Below, piece by piece: positions 44,821 through 54,174 of a stretch of 64,000 nt of DNA. How positions within the stretch are numbered: the first letter of the stretch is position 1; every line of letters starts with the position of its first letter. Both the position numbers and the translations under genes were made by a program. Source of the DNA: Nostocoides sp. F2B08 (GTDB lineage: Bacteria; Actinomycetota; Actinomycetes; Actinomycetales; Dermatophilaceae); assembly GCF_009184895.1 (NCBI RefSeq), contig NZ_WESE01000001.1, positions 682,001 to 746,000 of the forward strand, in the 5' to 3' direction. The notes under the pieces are model-generated. The model did not search any database. It saw only the letters and a list, made by a program, of their open reading frames with translations, and was not told the origin of the DNA.

Positions 44821-46343
44821 GGGAACACCGCCTCGATGTAGGCGGTCGGGTCGAGGATGCCGGCGATCGCCTCACCCGCGATGTCGAACAGCGGCCCGGC
44901 CGCGAGGAACATCGCCAGCGACAGGCCCAGCATGGTGGCCGCCGGGACGAGGTCGCCGCGTGGGATGCGCACCCACTCCGGCAGGTGCACGGGACGATTG
45001 GGATCACCTTCGTGGATGAGGGGGTCGGCTGGCCGGTAGAGCTCCATCGGCGGTCCCCAGAACACCTCGCGCCAGAGATGCTGGAGCGCGAGAAGGGAGA
45101 TGATGCTCGCGCCGATGATGACGGCGATGACGACCGTGGCGACCACCGCGTCGGACTGGGTGGCCGCCATCACCAGCGAGACCTTGCCCCAGAACCCGGA
45201 CGAGGGCGGGAACCCGACGAGGGAGAGCAGGGCCAGGCCGAAGATCCATGCCAGGCCCCGCTCCCGGCGGAGCAGGTTCGCCAGCCGGGTCAGGTTGCCC
45301 GAACCGTAGGTCCGCTCGATCGCGCCCGAGGCGAGGATGAGCGCACCCACCGTCAGGATGTGATGGACCATGTAGAAAAGCCCCGCTGCGAGAGCGGCCG
45401 CCGTCGAGAGGGCGACGCCGAGCAGGATGTAGCCGACACCGGCCACCATCTGGAAGGCGAGCACCCGCCGGATGGTGTCGCCACCGAAGGAGGCCCACGA
45501 CCCCACCAGGATGCTTGCGAGCGCAATGGTGAGCAGGATCGGCAGGTAGGTCGACGTGGCGTCATAGACGACCGTGTAGATGCGGTAGATCGCGTACAGC
45601 GCGACCTTGGAGTGCAGCCCCGCGAAGAGGGCCATGATCGCCGCCGAGGTGCCCGGGTAGGCGCGGGGAAGCCACCCGTGCACCGGCACTGCAGCCGCTT
45701 TGATGAGCAGCGCGAGGAGGATGACGCTCGCCCCGAGCGCGACGCGCGGGTCCTCCCCCGCGACCCCCGCCAGGGCGGCTGTGTTGACCGCCCCGGCCGC
45801 CGCATACAGCAGGCCGATCCCGATCAGGAAGATCGCCGATGTCACGAGGTTGACGGTCAGGAAGAGGCGACCGACCCCGAGGCGGCGCCACGTCCCGGTC
45901 ATGGCGAGCAGCGCATACGACGGGAGAAGCATGACCTCGACGAAGACGAAGAGGTTGAACAGGTCACCGGTCAGCAGGGCGCCGTTCACGCCGCCGGTGA
46001 GGATCAGGGCCAACGGGGTGAAGTATGGAAGCGAGCTCTCCCCGGTGCGCATCGCGAAGGTCAGGACGACGGCGGTCGTCAGCCCGGTGACTGTGAGCAT
46101 GACGGCCGTCAGGGTGTCCGAGACGAACGGGATCGCGATCCCGGGCACGAAGCCACCGACCTGTGCCACGGCGACGGGCATGTCGGTCAGGTGAAGGCTC
46201 AGCAGCCAGACGCCTCCAATACCGGTCAGCACGGGGCCCAGGAGCAGCAGGCTACGGTGCAGGAGCCGCCCCGGGACGAGCGACGCAACCCCCGCCGCGA
46301 CGAGCGGCAGGGCGACGAAGAGCGGGAGGTAGGGAGCGTTCAC
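44817..46343 (-). CDS. mnhD: Mrp antiporter subunit D
   Basis: This 508-residue membrane protein, with about 14 helices, is homologous to the complex I proton-pumping subunits. Conserved features are GALLTGDLFNLFVFVEVM (with a key Glu), LIKAAAVPVHGWLPRAY (Lys), the FAGLHSKVALYAIYR helix (His-Ser-Lys) and VGFPPSSGFWGK (Pro and Lys). It couples ion and proton flow with MnhA. GTG 46343 overlaps the mnhC stop by four bases. Confidence 0.94.
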   Translation of the reverse strand: MNAPYLPLFVALPLVAAGVASLVPGRLLHRSLLLLGPVLTGIGGVWLLSLHLTDMPVAVAQVGGFVPGIAIPFVSDTLTAVMLTVTGLTTAVVLTFAMRTGESSLPYFTPLALILTGGVNGALLTGDLFNLFVFVEVMLLPSYALLAMTGTWRRLGVGRLFLTVNLVTSAIFLIGIGLLYAAAGAVNTAALAGVAGEDPRVALGASVILLALLIKAAAVPVHGWLPRAYPGTSAAIMALFAGLHSKVALYAIYRIYTVVYDATSTYLPILLTIALASILVGSWASFGGDTIRRVLAFQMVAGVGYILLGVALSTAAALAAGLFYMVHHILTVGALILASGAIERTYGSGNLTRLANLLRRERGLAWIFGLALLSLVGFPPSSGFWGKVSLVMAATQSDAVVATVVIAVIIGASIISLLALQHLWREVFWGPPMELYRPADPLIHEGDPNRPVHLPEWVRIPRGDLVPAATMLGLSLAMFLAAGPLFDIAGEAIAGILDPTAYIEAVFP

Positions 46344-46672
46344 CGGTCGTGCTCCTCCCCCGTCTCGGGAATGCGATGGGTGTTGTCGTTGCGCCCGATG
46401 ACCGCCATCGCGAGGAGGAACACCGTCAGCGCCAGGGTGATGACGATGGCCGTCAGGACGAAGGCCTGCGGCAGGGGGTCGGCGGCGATCGAGGCGGTCA
46501 TCTCGTCGCCGATCGGCTCGTCCCGGTAGACGGGCACCCCCGCGGTGAGGATGAACAGGTTGACCGCATGGCTGAGCACGCCGACGCCGAACGCGATCCG
46601 GATCAGGCTCCGGTGCATGAGCAGATAGGTCCCGCCGGCAACGAGGACACCGATGGTGAGCGCGATGATCAT
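46340..46672 (-). CDS. mnhC: Mrp antiporter subunit C
   Basis: This 110-residue subunit resembles NuoK: three membrane helices with GVGVLSHAVNLFIL in the second and PLPQAFVLTAIVITLA in the third. A 21-residue charged C-terminal tail ends RIPETGEEHDR. ATG 46672 overlaps the mnhA stop (ATGA). Confidence 0.92.
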   Translation of the reverse strand: MIIALTIGVLVAGGTYLLMHRSLIRIAFGVGVLSHAVNLFILTAGVPVYRDEPIGDEMTASIAADPLPQAFVLTAIVITLALTVFLLAMAVIGRNDNTHRIPETGEEHDR

Positions 46673-49530
46673 CGGCGCGCCACCTCCTCGTCGGTCGCCG
46701 CCGCGGAGTCCGGCTCCTGCCCCTCGTCGCTCGGGGTGCCGAGGACGTTGAACGCAACCATGACGAGTCCGAGGACGGCCGTGTAGACACCGACGTCGAA
46801 GAGCATCGAGCTGTAGAGGCCGATCGGGCCGAGGTAGCCGTACAGGGGCTCGAGGAACTGCCCCGAGGTGTACCCGAGGAAGCCTGCGGCCAGGGCGGTG
46901 AGCACGCCGCCGGCGATGAGGAAGACAGGGGTGCGCGGACGTGAGACGGGTGCGTCGGCGGTCTTGGCCATGTAGACGTAGGCGACGGCGCAGGCCGCCA
47001 CGAGCGCGGCGATGAAGCCACCACCCGGCGCGTTGTGGCCCCGCCAGAACAGGACGGCCGAGATGCCGATCAGGACGGGGACGAGCGGCTTCTGGAGCAG
47101 GCGCAGTGCCTCGGTGTTGGCGCGGGTGTCCTCGAGAGCCTGGTATGCGCGGGTGCCCTTCGCATCGAGCTCCACCACGGGCGGTGGCACGTAGGTGGCC
47201 GGGGACTCCGGGGACGGGTCGGGTCTCGGGTCGAGGAACCTGCGGGGGATGGTCGCCAGCACGGCCATGATCGCTATGCCGGCCATCCCGAGCACGACGA
47301 GCTCGCCGAAGGTGTCGAGCGCCCGGAACTCGACGAGGATCACGTTGACGATGTTGTCGCCGCCGGTCACCTCTGGGGCGTTCTCCACGTAGTAGTCCGC
47401 CACCGCGGAGCGCTCGCGGCGGCCGATCAGGGTGAACGACGCGAGCGCGGCGGCGACCCCGGCTCCCACCGCGATCACGGCGTTGCGGCGGTTCTTCGGG
47501 TGGATGCCGTCGCTGAACTCGAGCGGCAGCTTGCGCAGGACGAGCATGATGACGATGACCGTGAGGACCTCGACGAGGAGCTGGGTGAGACCCACGTCGG
47601 CGGCTCCGAGGGTGAAGATCTGAACCGTCATGGCGATGCCGATCCCACCGAGAAGAACAGCCCCGCCGATGCGGGAGCGCGTGCGGCACAGGGCGAGGGT
47701 GCCGACGACGGCGATGACGAGGATGCCGAGATCCACCGGCCGGTTCAGTCCGGACTGCAGTGGGGCGACCTCGTCGACGAGCCAGAGGCCCAGCGATCCG
47801 ACGCCGATGAGGACGGCGAGCGAGACCAGCATGGGTCCGAGATGACGGGACGGGTAGTCCGCGCGGACCAGGTCCACCAGCCGCATACCCTGCCGGTCCA
47901 GCCAGCGGTTGACGGTCGCAAGGACCGCGGCTCCGTCCTTGGGGAAGGTGGGGTGCTCGACGATCGGGCGGAGGCGGGCCCGGCGCAGGATGATCGCCGT
48001 TCCCGCGACGAACACACCGAGGGTGACGACGAGCTCGACGGTCACCCCGTGCCAGAGATAGAAGGAGACCGAGCCCTCGTAGTCTGGCCACACGGCTCGC
48101 ACCGCGGCCAGCACCGGACCTTCGAACACCGATACCACGAAGGCCAGCGGGAGTCCGATGACGATCGGGAGGGCGGCGGGGGCGATGGTCAGCCACGACC
48201 CTTCCTGGACGGAGGGTGCCGGCTCGTCGCCGTCGATGAAGGCGCCGAAGAGGATCTTGCCGCTGTAGGCGAATGTGAGCACCGCTCCGAAGGCCGCGAC
48301 GCCCAGAGCGAGCCCCGGCACGAACGTCGGGCCGGGAGTCTCGAGGAACGCCGCGAACATCTTCTCCTTGGAGATGAACCCGAGCATCGGCGGGATACCC
48401 GCCATCGATGCCAGTCCGATGGCGGTCGCGGCGAAGGTCCAGGGCATCGCATGCCGCAACGCCGGCAAGCGGTCGATCATGCGGGTTCCGGCCTGGTGGT
48501 CGACGATGCCCATGAGCATGAAGAGGCCCGACTTGAAACCCGCGTGGGCGATCGTGTGGATCACCGCGGCCGCCATGGCGAACTCGGTGCCGACGCCGAT
48601 GGTGGCCGTGATCAGGCCGAGCTGGCTCACCGTGGAGTAGGCCATCAGCTTCTTCAGGTCCGTCTGCTGAAGGGCGAACCACGCGCCGAGACAGGTCGTG
48701 AACAGACCGACTCCCACGAGCAGGATCGTCCAGATCGGCACCCCGTGGAAGATCGCGGTGAACCGCATGAGGAGGTAGATGCCCGCCTTGACCACGGCGG
48801 CCGCGTGCAGGTACGCACTCACGGGGGTGGACGCCGCCATGGCGTCCGGCAGCCAAATGTGGAACGGGAACTGGGCTGCCTTGGAGAACCCGGCGACCGC
48901 GACCAGCACCGCGACGACCGCGGTGAACGCCGGATCGCTCTGCCACACGTCCGAGGCCATCGCCGAGGAGAAGTCGGTCGTGCCCGTCCGTGCGATGGTC
49001 AACCCGACCGCGGCGAGCAGGGTCAGGCCGCCGACGAAGGTCATGAGCATCGTGCGCATGGAGGCCGGCTCACCGGCCTGACCGCTGCGCGCGATCAGGA
49101 GGAACGACGCCAGGGAGGTGAGCTCCCACGTGAGGAACATCAGCACGAGGTCGTCGCTCAGGACGAACGCCACCATGCTGAAGGTGAACCCCGACATGAT
49201 CAGGTAGAAGCCGCGCTGGGTGCCGCTCTGGAAGTACGTCGGCGAGTACAGGAAGACGAGCGCCCCGATCACGAGCGCCAGCGCGATGAACACGAGGGAC
49301 AGCCCGTCGAGCCGCAGGCCGAGCTCGAGGCCGAGGCTCGGCACCCATGGCGCGGAGAACGTGACAGGCGTCCCGCCGACGACGTCACGAGCGGTCGGGA
49401 CCAACGCGGCGGCGATCAGCAGGAAGACGACACCGAGCGGATAGCCGGTCCGGCGCCCGATCCGACCCGTCAGGGGCAGGCTGATCAGCGGCACGAGCGC
49501 GAGCGCGGCCAGCAGCCAGACGAGTATCAC
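46669..49530 (-). CDS. mnhA: Mrp antiporter subunit A fused to subunit B domain
   Basis: This 953-residue protein combines a NuoL-like MnhA part with about 18 helices (SLASFLLIARS, KAAQFPFHIWLPDAMAA, HAAAVVKAGIYLL, HTIAHAGFKSGLFMLMG), an MnhA C-terminal domain, and, from about residue 860, an MnhB-like domain (PVFLIAGGVLTALAAGFLGY to FDVGVYTAVLGLVMVAFN). No separate mnhB is present. The two-subunit fusion is known from rhizobial and actinobacterial Mrp systems. GTG 49530 is the start. The complex exports Na+ in exchange for protons, giving salt and alkali tolerance. Confidence 0.94.
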   Translation of the reverse strand: MILVWLLAALALVPLISLPLTGRIGRRTGYPLGVVFLLIAAALVPTARDVVGGTPVTFSAPWVPSLGLELGLRLDGLSLVFIALALVIGALVFLYSPTYFQSGTQRGFYLIMSGFTFSMVAFVLSDDLVLMFLTWELTSLASFLLIARSGQAGEPASMRTMLMTFVGGLTLLAAVGLTIARTGTTDFSSAMASDVWQSDPAFTAVVAVLVAVAGFSKAAQFPFHIWLPDAMAASTPVSAYLHAAAVVKAGIYLLMRFTAIFHGVPIWTILLVGVGLFTTCLGAWFALQQTDLKKLMAYSTVSQLGLITATIGVGTEFAMAAAVIHTIAHAGFKSGLFMLMGIVDHQAGTRMIDRLPALRHAMPWTFAATAIGLASMAGIPPMLGFISKEKMFAAFLETPGPTFVPGLALGVAAFGAVLTFAYSGKILFGAFIDGDEPAPSVQEGSWLTIAPAALPIVIGLPLAFVVSVFEGPVLAAVRAVWPDYEGSVSFYLWHGVTVELVVTLGVFVAGTAIILRRARLRPIVEHPTFPKDGAAVLATVNRWLDRQGMRLVDLVRADYPSRHLGPMLVSLAVLIGVGSLGLWLVDEVAPLQSGLNRPVDLGILVIAVVGTLALCRTRSRIGGAVLLGGIGIAMTVQIFTLGAADVGLTQLLVEVLTVIVIMLVLRKLPLEFSDGIHPKNRRNAVIAVGAGVAAALASFTLIGRRERSAVADYYVENAPEVTGGDNIVNVILVEFRALDTFGELVVLGMAGIAIMAVLATIPRRFLDPRPDPSPESPATYVPPPVVELDAKGTRAYQALEDTRANTEALRLLQKPLVPVLIGISAVLFWRGHNAPGGGFIAALVAACAVAYVYMAKTADAPVSRPRTPVFLIAGGVLTALAAGFLGYTSGQFLEPLYGYLGPIGLYSSMLFDVGVYTAVLGLVMVAFNVLGTPSDEGQEPDSAAATDEEVARR

Positions 49531-49599
49531 GAGTCGGTGTTCGCTTCCGAGGTCGGGTACGCGGGCGGTCGGTCTGCGCGCACCCGGGAGCGGGCGCAG

Positions 49600-49635
49600 T
49601 GTCGGTGGACGTGTCGGTGGAGCTGTCGGTGGACC
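49600..49635 (+). repeat. Three 12-bp direct repeats
   Basis: TGTCGGTGGA occurs three times with a period of 12 (49600, 49612, 49624) between the divergent mnhA and holin-like genes. Direct repeats on one face of the DNA could bind a regulator or simply be slippage products. Confidence 0.6.
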
Positions 49636-49640
49636 GGTCG

Positions 49641-49790
49641 ATGGGTGGCACAGTCTACCGATCGCGCGAGGACCCCTTCGACCTGCCCGATCGGCATCCG
49701 CCGTTCATCGCGTGGCACACGCAGCCGGACCGGACCCGCGATAAGGTCGACGAGTCCGACGGCCGGGGCGCGCAACCGGCCAACGTCTGA
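49641..49790 (+). CDS. Possible 49-residue small protein
   Basis: An ATG at 49641 opens a frame whose codons have high GC in the third position (about 39 of 47 by eye), the local pattern of real genes. The product is polar with several Asp-Arg-Pro segments (DPFDLPDRHPPF, WHTQPDRTRDK). No Shine-Dalgarno is visible. It ends 17 bases before the holin-like gene. I recognise no family. Confidence 0.35.
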   Translation: MGGTVYRSREDPFDLPDRHPPFIAWHTQPDRTRDKVDESDGRGAQPANV

Positions 49791-49807
49791 AGATCTGCGA
49801 GGAATCG

Positions 49808-50215
49808 ATGAGCCGCCACGAGGACCTGCGGGAGAACGAGCGGACGATCGGCCAGCTCGTCGCTGACGCCAGCCACGACATCCAGGGCATCATCAAGTCC
49901 GAGGTCGCCCTCGCCAAGGCCGAGGTCTCCGAGGGCGCCAAGGTCATGGGCAAGGGCGTCGGTCTGCTCGTCGGCGCCGGTGTGCTCGCGGTGTTCGGAC
50001 TCACCTTCCTGTTCCACACGCTGGCCCGCGTGATCGGAGTGTGGCTCCCGGTGTGGGCCGGCTACCTCATCGTCACCGTCATCCTCTTCATCGTCGCGGC
50101 CGCGCTCGCCATGCTCGGTAGGAACGCCCTGAACACCGCGAAGCCGAGGCCCGAGAAGGCGATCGCCCAGGCGCAGCTGACCGTCGATGCGGTCAAGGAC
50201 GCCACCGGTTCGTGA
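49808..50215 (+). CDS. Holin-like membrane protein (phage holin family, DUF1469)
   Basis: This 135-residue protein has an N-terminal amphipathic region (ERTIGQLVADASHDIQGIIKSEVALAKAEV) and two membrane helices (about 50-72 and 78-100), typical of the actinobacterial holin superfamily III and DUF1469. Despite the name it is a chromosomal gene, the counterpart of Rv3669. ATG 49808 follows GCGAGGA. Its stop overlaps the next gene start (GTGA). Confidence 0.88.
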   Translation: MSRHEDLRENERTIGQLVADASHDIQGIIKSEVALAKAEVSEGAKVMGKGVGLLVGAGVLAVFGLTFLFHTLARVIGVWLPVWAGYLIVTVILFIVAAALAMLGRNALNTAKPRPEKAIAQAQLTVDAVKDATGS

Positions 50216-51159
50216 CGGCTGAGCCTGCTCTGAGCACGTCACCGGAGGGCCTCGAGGACATCCTCGTCCGCGGCCCGTGGACCCATCGCTTCGTCGCCGC
50301 GCACGGCTCGCGGTTCCACCTCGCCGAACAGGGTGAGGGACCCCTGGTGCTGTTCCTGCACGGGTTCCCCCAGTTCTGGTGGATGTGGCGGCACCAGCTC
50401 GAGACGATCGGCGCCGCCGGCTACCGCGTCGCGGCGTTGGACCTGCGCGGCTTCGGCGCCTCCGACAAGCCGCCGAAGGGACACGACACGTGGACCGCGA
50501 GCGCCGACACCGCCGCTGTCGTGCGATCGCTCGGCGAGGAGTCCGCCGTGATCGTCGGGCACGGTCTGGGCGGCTGGATCGCCTGGGCCACCGCATACCT
50601 CCATCCGCGCGTCTGCCGCGCTCTGGCGACGATCTCGATGCCGCACCCACGGGTCATGCGCCGCGCCCTGCTGAGCAACCCGCAGCAGGTGGTCGCCGGC
50701 CGCTTCCTCGCGGGTATGCAGACCCCGGTCGTCCCCGAGCGCGGCATGGTCCGCGGCGGCTATGTCGAGGAGCGGCTGCGCTCGGGTTCCGGCTCGGGGG
50801 CGGCTCGTCCGGAGCCGTTCCCATCCGAGGAGGAGGTCCGTCGGTACACCGTCGCGCTCGCTCAGCCGTTCGTCGCCGACTGCGCGGCCGAGCACTACCG
50901 CTGGCTGGTCCGGGCCCAGCTGCGCGCCAGCGGCCGCCGGCTCGCGGCGGCGATGGCCACCCCGCTCCCCCTCGACGTCCTCGCGATCCACGGGGGCGAG
51001 GACCCGGTCGTGCTGCCCGCCCTCATGCCGCGCAGCGCCCGGTACGTCGGGGGCACGTTCTCGGCGCACACCCTCGCGGGCGTCGGCCACTTCGTACCGG
51101 AGGAGGCTCCGGACGCGACCTCGCGCCTCCTGCTGGCCTGGCTCGACGCCCTCGGGTGA
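50212..51159 (+). CDS. Alpha/beta hydrolase of epoxide hydrolase type, nucleophile missing
   Basis: This 315-residue protein has the fold and oxyanion motif HGFPQFWWMW and RGFGASDKP of epoxide hydrolases, the HGGEDPVV acid strand and the C-terminal His in GVGHFVPEEAP. The nucleophile elbow reads VGHGLGG (Gly118) instead of GH(D/S)xGG, so the expected catalytic Asp or Ser is absent. It corresponds by position to EphE (Rv3670) of mycobacteria. It is coupled to the holin-like gene by GTGA. It may be a non-catalytic relative. Confidence 0.85.
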   Translation: MTAEPALSTSPEGLEDILVRGPWTHRFVAAHGSRFHLAEQGEGPLVLFLHGFPQFWWMWRHQLETIGAAGYRVAALDLRGFGASDKPPKGHDTWTASADTAAVVRSLGEESAVIVGHGLGGWIAWATAYLHPRVCRALATISMPHPRVMRRALLSNPQQVVAGRFLAGMQTPVVPERGMVRGGYVEERLRSGSGSGAARPEPFPSEEEVRRYTVALAQPFVADCAAEHYRWLVRAQLRASGRRLAAAMATPLPLDVLAIHGGEDPVVLPALMPRSARYVGGTFSAHTLAGVGHFVPEEAPDATSRLLLAWLDALG

Positions 51160-51178
51160 CGCACCGGGTCGCGAACGG

Positions 51179-51856
51179 TCAGGTCTGACCGCGCATCCAC
51201 GCACTGATGATGTGCTCGGGCAGCTCGCGCTCGGCAGTCTCGTCCCACGGCATCGTGAGGTCGGCGAGGTCGAACAGGACCGTCAGGAGCATCGCGGTGA
51301 AGCCCCATACGAACAGGCCGTGCGTCTCGAAGGCCGGTCCCCGGTAGCCGCTGGGATGGACCGCGTGGAACCGGTTGGCCGGGTCGAGCAGCTCGCTCAC
51401 CGGCACCCGGACGACACGGGCGACCTCGGTCTCGTCGACGACGCCGATGGGGCCGGGTGTGGGCCACCATGCCAGAACAGGAGTGACCGCGTGGCCGCTC
51501 GGTCCGAGGAACAGCGGGGGCAAGGACCCGGCGATGTCCACGGAGGCGGGCTCGACGCCCACCTCCTCCTCGGCCTCACGCAGGGCGGCGTCGACGGGAC
51601 CGTCGTCGCCGTCCTCGAGCCCTCCGCCGGGAAAGGACACCTGGGCCGCGTGCGAGCGGAGGGTATGCGCGCGCTCGGTCAGCACGACATCCGCACCCCC
51701 GCGGGGGTCGGGACCGAAGAGCATCAGAACCGCTGACCGGCGCGGCGGGTCGGGCGGCGGCCGGAACATCTGGAAATAGTGCGGCGGGTCCTCGTCGACG
51801 CGCGTCAGCACCCGGGCCATCCACTCGGGCCGGTGTGGGTGGAACGCGTCAGCCAC
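51179..51856 (-). CDS. NUDIX hydrolase, CoA-pyrophosphatase type
   Basis: This 225-residue enzyme has the Nudix box [25 protein letters not shown] spread over residues 77-101, with the metal-binding REAEEE, preceded by the family-specific [13 protein letters not shown] typical of CoA diphosphatases. It should cleave CoA or related nucleoside diphosphates. GTG 51856 overlaps the nth gene by 8 bases. It corresponds to Rv3672c. Confidence 0.9.
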   Translation of the reverse strand: MADAFHPHRPEWMARVLTRVDEDPPHYFQMFRPPPDPPRRSAVLMLFGPDPRGGADVVLTERAHTLRSHAAQVSFPGGGLEDGDDGPVDAALREAEEEVGVEPASVDIAGSLPPLFLGPSGHAVTPVLAWWPTPGPIGVVDETEVARVVRVPVSELLDPANRFHAVHPSGYRGPAFETHGLFVWGFTAMLLTVLFDLADLTMPWDETAERELPEHIISAWMRGQT

Positions 51857-52577
51857 GGGAGACCTCGACGACCGGCGCCAGCTCGTACTTGAGGAGCCGC
51901 TCGGCCTTGGCCGGGTCGGTCTCGCCCGTGCCGTAGGCGGGACACAGGCGTGCCACCGGGCACGCCCCGCACGCGGGGCGCCGGGCGTGGCAGGTGCGCC
52001 GGCCGTGGAAGATCAGCACGTGCGAGAGCATCGTCCAGTCTCGCCGGGGGAACAGCGCACCGACGGCGTGCTCGATGGCGACCGGGTCCGTCTCGTCGGT
52101 CCAGCCGAACCGCTGGACCAGGCGCGCGAAGTGCGTGTCCACCGTGATGCCCGGAACGCCGAAGGCGTTGCCGAGGACGACGTTGGCGGTCTTGCGACCC
52201 ACCCCGGGAAGGGTCACGAGATCCTTCAGACGGCCGGGGACCTCGCCGTCGAAGCGCTCGACGAGAGCCGCCCCGAGCTTGATGAGGGACTCGGTCTTCG
52301 CACGGAAGAACCCCGTCGGCTTGATGATCGTCTCCATCTCGGCCCGGTCGGCGGAGGCGTAGTCGGCGGCGGTGGGGTACCGGGCGAACAGCACCGGGGT
52401 GACCTTGTTGACTCCGGTGTCCGTCGTCTGCGCCGAGAGGATCGTCGCGACCAGCAGCTGCAGTGGCGTCTCGAAGTCGAGTTCGCAGTGCGCATAGGGG
52501 TATCGGTCGTGGAGCAGCCGGTACATGCGACGCGCGCGGCGGGTGCGGGCCAGCGGGGTCTCGTCGATCGTCGGCAC
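51849..52577 (-). CDS. nth: Endonuclease III (base excision repair)
   Basis: This 242-residue DNA glycosylase/AP lyase removes oxidised pyrimidines. It has the helix-hairpin-helix [14 protein letters not shown] with the catalytic Lys, the catalytic Asp in VDTHFARL, and the four-Cys iron-sulfur cluster (C-6-C-2-C-5-C, beginning [11 protein letters not shown]). GTG 52577 is the family-consistent start. It is convergent with nothing; the Crp gene diverges from it across 82 bases. Confidence 0.96.
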   Translation of the reverse strand: MPTIDETPLARTRRARRMYRLLHDRYPYAHCELDFETPLQLLVATILSAQTTDTGVNKVTPVLFARYPTAADYASADRAEMETIIKPTGFFRAKTESLIKLGAALVERFDGEVPGRLKDLVTLPGVGRKTANVVLGNAFGVPGITVDTHFARLVQRFGWTDETDPVAIEHAVGALFPRRDWTMLSHVLIFHGRRTCHARRPACGACPVARLCPAYGTGETDPAKAERLLKYELAPVVEVSRG

Positions 52578-52659
52578 GGGGCCACAGTAGCCCCGTCGCG
52601 ACACGAGGACCGTACGAGGCACCCGCCCGGAGCACCTCCGCTCATGGCAGACTGGCCGC

Positions 52660-53337
52660 GTGGATCTCGATGTGGTGAGGCGGTCACCGTTGTTCGCCGC
52701 CCTGGACGACGAGGCGGCACGGACCCTGATGGGGAGCATGGTCCGGTCCCGGATGGAGCGCGGCGACGTGCTCTTCCACGAGGGGGACCAGGGAGACAAG
52801 CTCTATGTCATCGCCGAGGGCAAGATCAAGCTCGGCCGCACCTCGGCCGACGGTCGTGAGAACCTGCTGGCCATCCTCGGACCGGGCGAGATGTTCGGCG
52901 AGCTGTCGCTGTTCGATCCCGGCCCTCGCACCGCGACGGCCACAGCGATCGCGGAGACGCAGATCCTCGGCCTCTCCAACGAGCAGCTGCAGCAGTTCAT
53001 CTCGGGTCGTCCCCACGTGGCCGGCACGCTCCTCGCCGCGTTGGCGCGACGGCTGCGCCGCACCAACGAGAGCATCGCCGACCTCGTGTTCACCGATGTG
53101 CCGGGCCGGGTGGCGAAGGCGCTGCTCGACCTGTCGCGTCGCTTCGGTCGCCCGGTGGACAACGGAGTCATGGTCGCCCACGACCTGACCCAGGAGGAGC
53201 TGGCCCAGCTCGTCGGCGCCTCGCGCGAGACGGTAAACAAGGCCCTCGCGGACTTCGCCTCTCGCGGCTGGCTCAAGTTGGAGGCCCGCGCGGTCCTGCT
53301 CCAGGACGTCGAGCGCCTGCAGCGCCGCGCGCGCTGA
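52660..53337 (+). CDS. crp: Crp/Fnr family transcriptional regulator
   Basis: This 225-residue regulator has a cyclic nucleotide-binding domain ([18 protein letters not shown], then the phosphate cassette [19 protein letters not shown] with the Arg-Thr pair) and a winged helix ([30 protein letters not shown]). It is the orthologue by position of Rv3676 and of GlxR/Crp proteins, global cAMP-responsive regulators. GTG 52660 follows CAGACT by 6 bases and no Shine-Dalgarno is present, which fits a leaderless transcript. Confidence 0.95.
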   Translation: MDLDVVRRSPLFAALDDEAARTLMGSMVRSRMERGDVLFHEGDQGDKLYVIAEGKIKLGRTSADGRENLLAILGPGEMFGELSLFDPGPRTATATAIAETQILGLSNEQLQQFISGRPHVAGTLLAALARRLRRTNESIADLVFTDVPGRVAKALLDLSRRFGRPVDNGVMVAHDLTQEELAQLVGASRETVNKALADFASRGWLKLEARAVLLQDVERLQRRAR

Positions 53338-53361
53338 CGGCGGACCCCGCCGCCCAGGTCG

Positions 53362-54174
53362 TCAGCGGGCCAGGTAGTCCAGCTGCGCCCGGATACTGAG
53401 CCGCGCCGCCGGCCACACCGCCTCGGGCACCTCGGCATAGACCCGTCGCAGGACTCCTTCGACGGGGTCGTCCTCGTCGGCCGCCCCGTCCGCGAGGGCC
53501 GCGCGGACCTGCTCGAGCCGCTCCGCCCGGTGGACCCGGTAGTAGTCGACCATGGCGCTCGCGTCCGGAACCACCGGACCATGTCCGGGGAGGATCGTGG
53601 CCACCTCTCCACCACCCGTGAGGGTGCGGATCCGCTCGAGCGAGGCGAGGTATGCGGCCAGCTCCCCATCGGGGTGGGCCACCACTGTGGTGCCCCGACC
53701 CAGCACCATGTCGCCGGTGAGCAGGGCATGGTCGGCCGCGAGGGCGAACGAGACCGAGTCCGAGGTGTGCCCGGGCGTCGCGACGACCCGCAGCTCGACT
53801 CCGTCGGTGCGGACCACCGAGCCGTCGGCGAGGTCGTCGTGACCTCGCCCCACGGCCCGCAGCCGGGAGCCGGTGAGCTCGGCGAACCGAGGGCCGGCCT
53901 CGCTGTGGTCGAGGTGGCCGTGGGTGAGGATCGTCTCGGCGACCCTGGCGCCACGCTCCGTGACCAGCCCGTGCACCCGCGCGAGGTGGTCCTCGTCGAG
54001 CGGTCCGGGGTCGATGACGATCGCCTCGGTCGCCCCCTCCCCGAGGACCACCCACGTGTTCGTCCCGTCCAGCGTCATCGGCCCGGGGTTGGGTGCCAGC
54101 ACGCAGTACGCGTGGGTCGTGACCTGCCCACCCGCCCAGTCGGCGGTGGTCGAGACGGGAGGAAGGGCGCTCAC
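53362..54174 (-). CDS. Metallo-beta-lactamase fold hydrolase (LACTB2-like)
   Basis: This 270-residue hydrolase has the metal site LTHGHLDHSEAG, ATPGHTSDS, LLTGDMVLG and LPGHGPVV, plus a C-terminal winged helix of about 60 residues. The LACTB2 group includes RNases and glyoxalase II-like enzymes; the exact substrate is unclear. GTG 54174 overlaps the NUDIX stop by four bases. It is the counterpart of Rv3677c. Confidence 0.9.
   Translation of the reverse strand: MSALPPVSTTADWAGGQVTTHAYCVLAPNPGPMTLDGTNTWVVLGEGATEAIVIDPGPLDEDHLARVHGLVTERGARVAETILTHGHLDHSEAGPRFAELTGSRLRAVGRGHDDLADGSVVRTDGVELRVVATPGHTSDSVSFALAADHALLTGDMVLGRGTTVVAHPDGELAAYLASLERIRTLTGGGEVATILPGHGPVVPDASAMVDYYRVHRAERLEQVRAALADGAADEDDPVEGVLRRVYAEVPEAVWPAARLSIRAQLDYLAR

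Noticed and set aside
47035-49866. Long plus-strand open frame of 943 codons opposite mnhA
   Set aside because: It is antisense to a gene with clear family motifs; long shadow frames are expected at 70% GC, and its product is low-complexity Asp/Glu/Arg/Gly.
49808-50215. Prophage remnant, because of the holin family label
   Set aside because: No other phage gene is nearby, and the gene is part of a conserved chromosomal order next to the epoxide-hydrolase-like gene.
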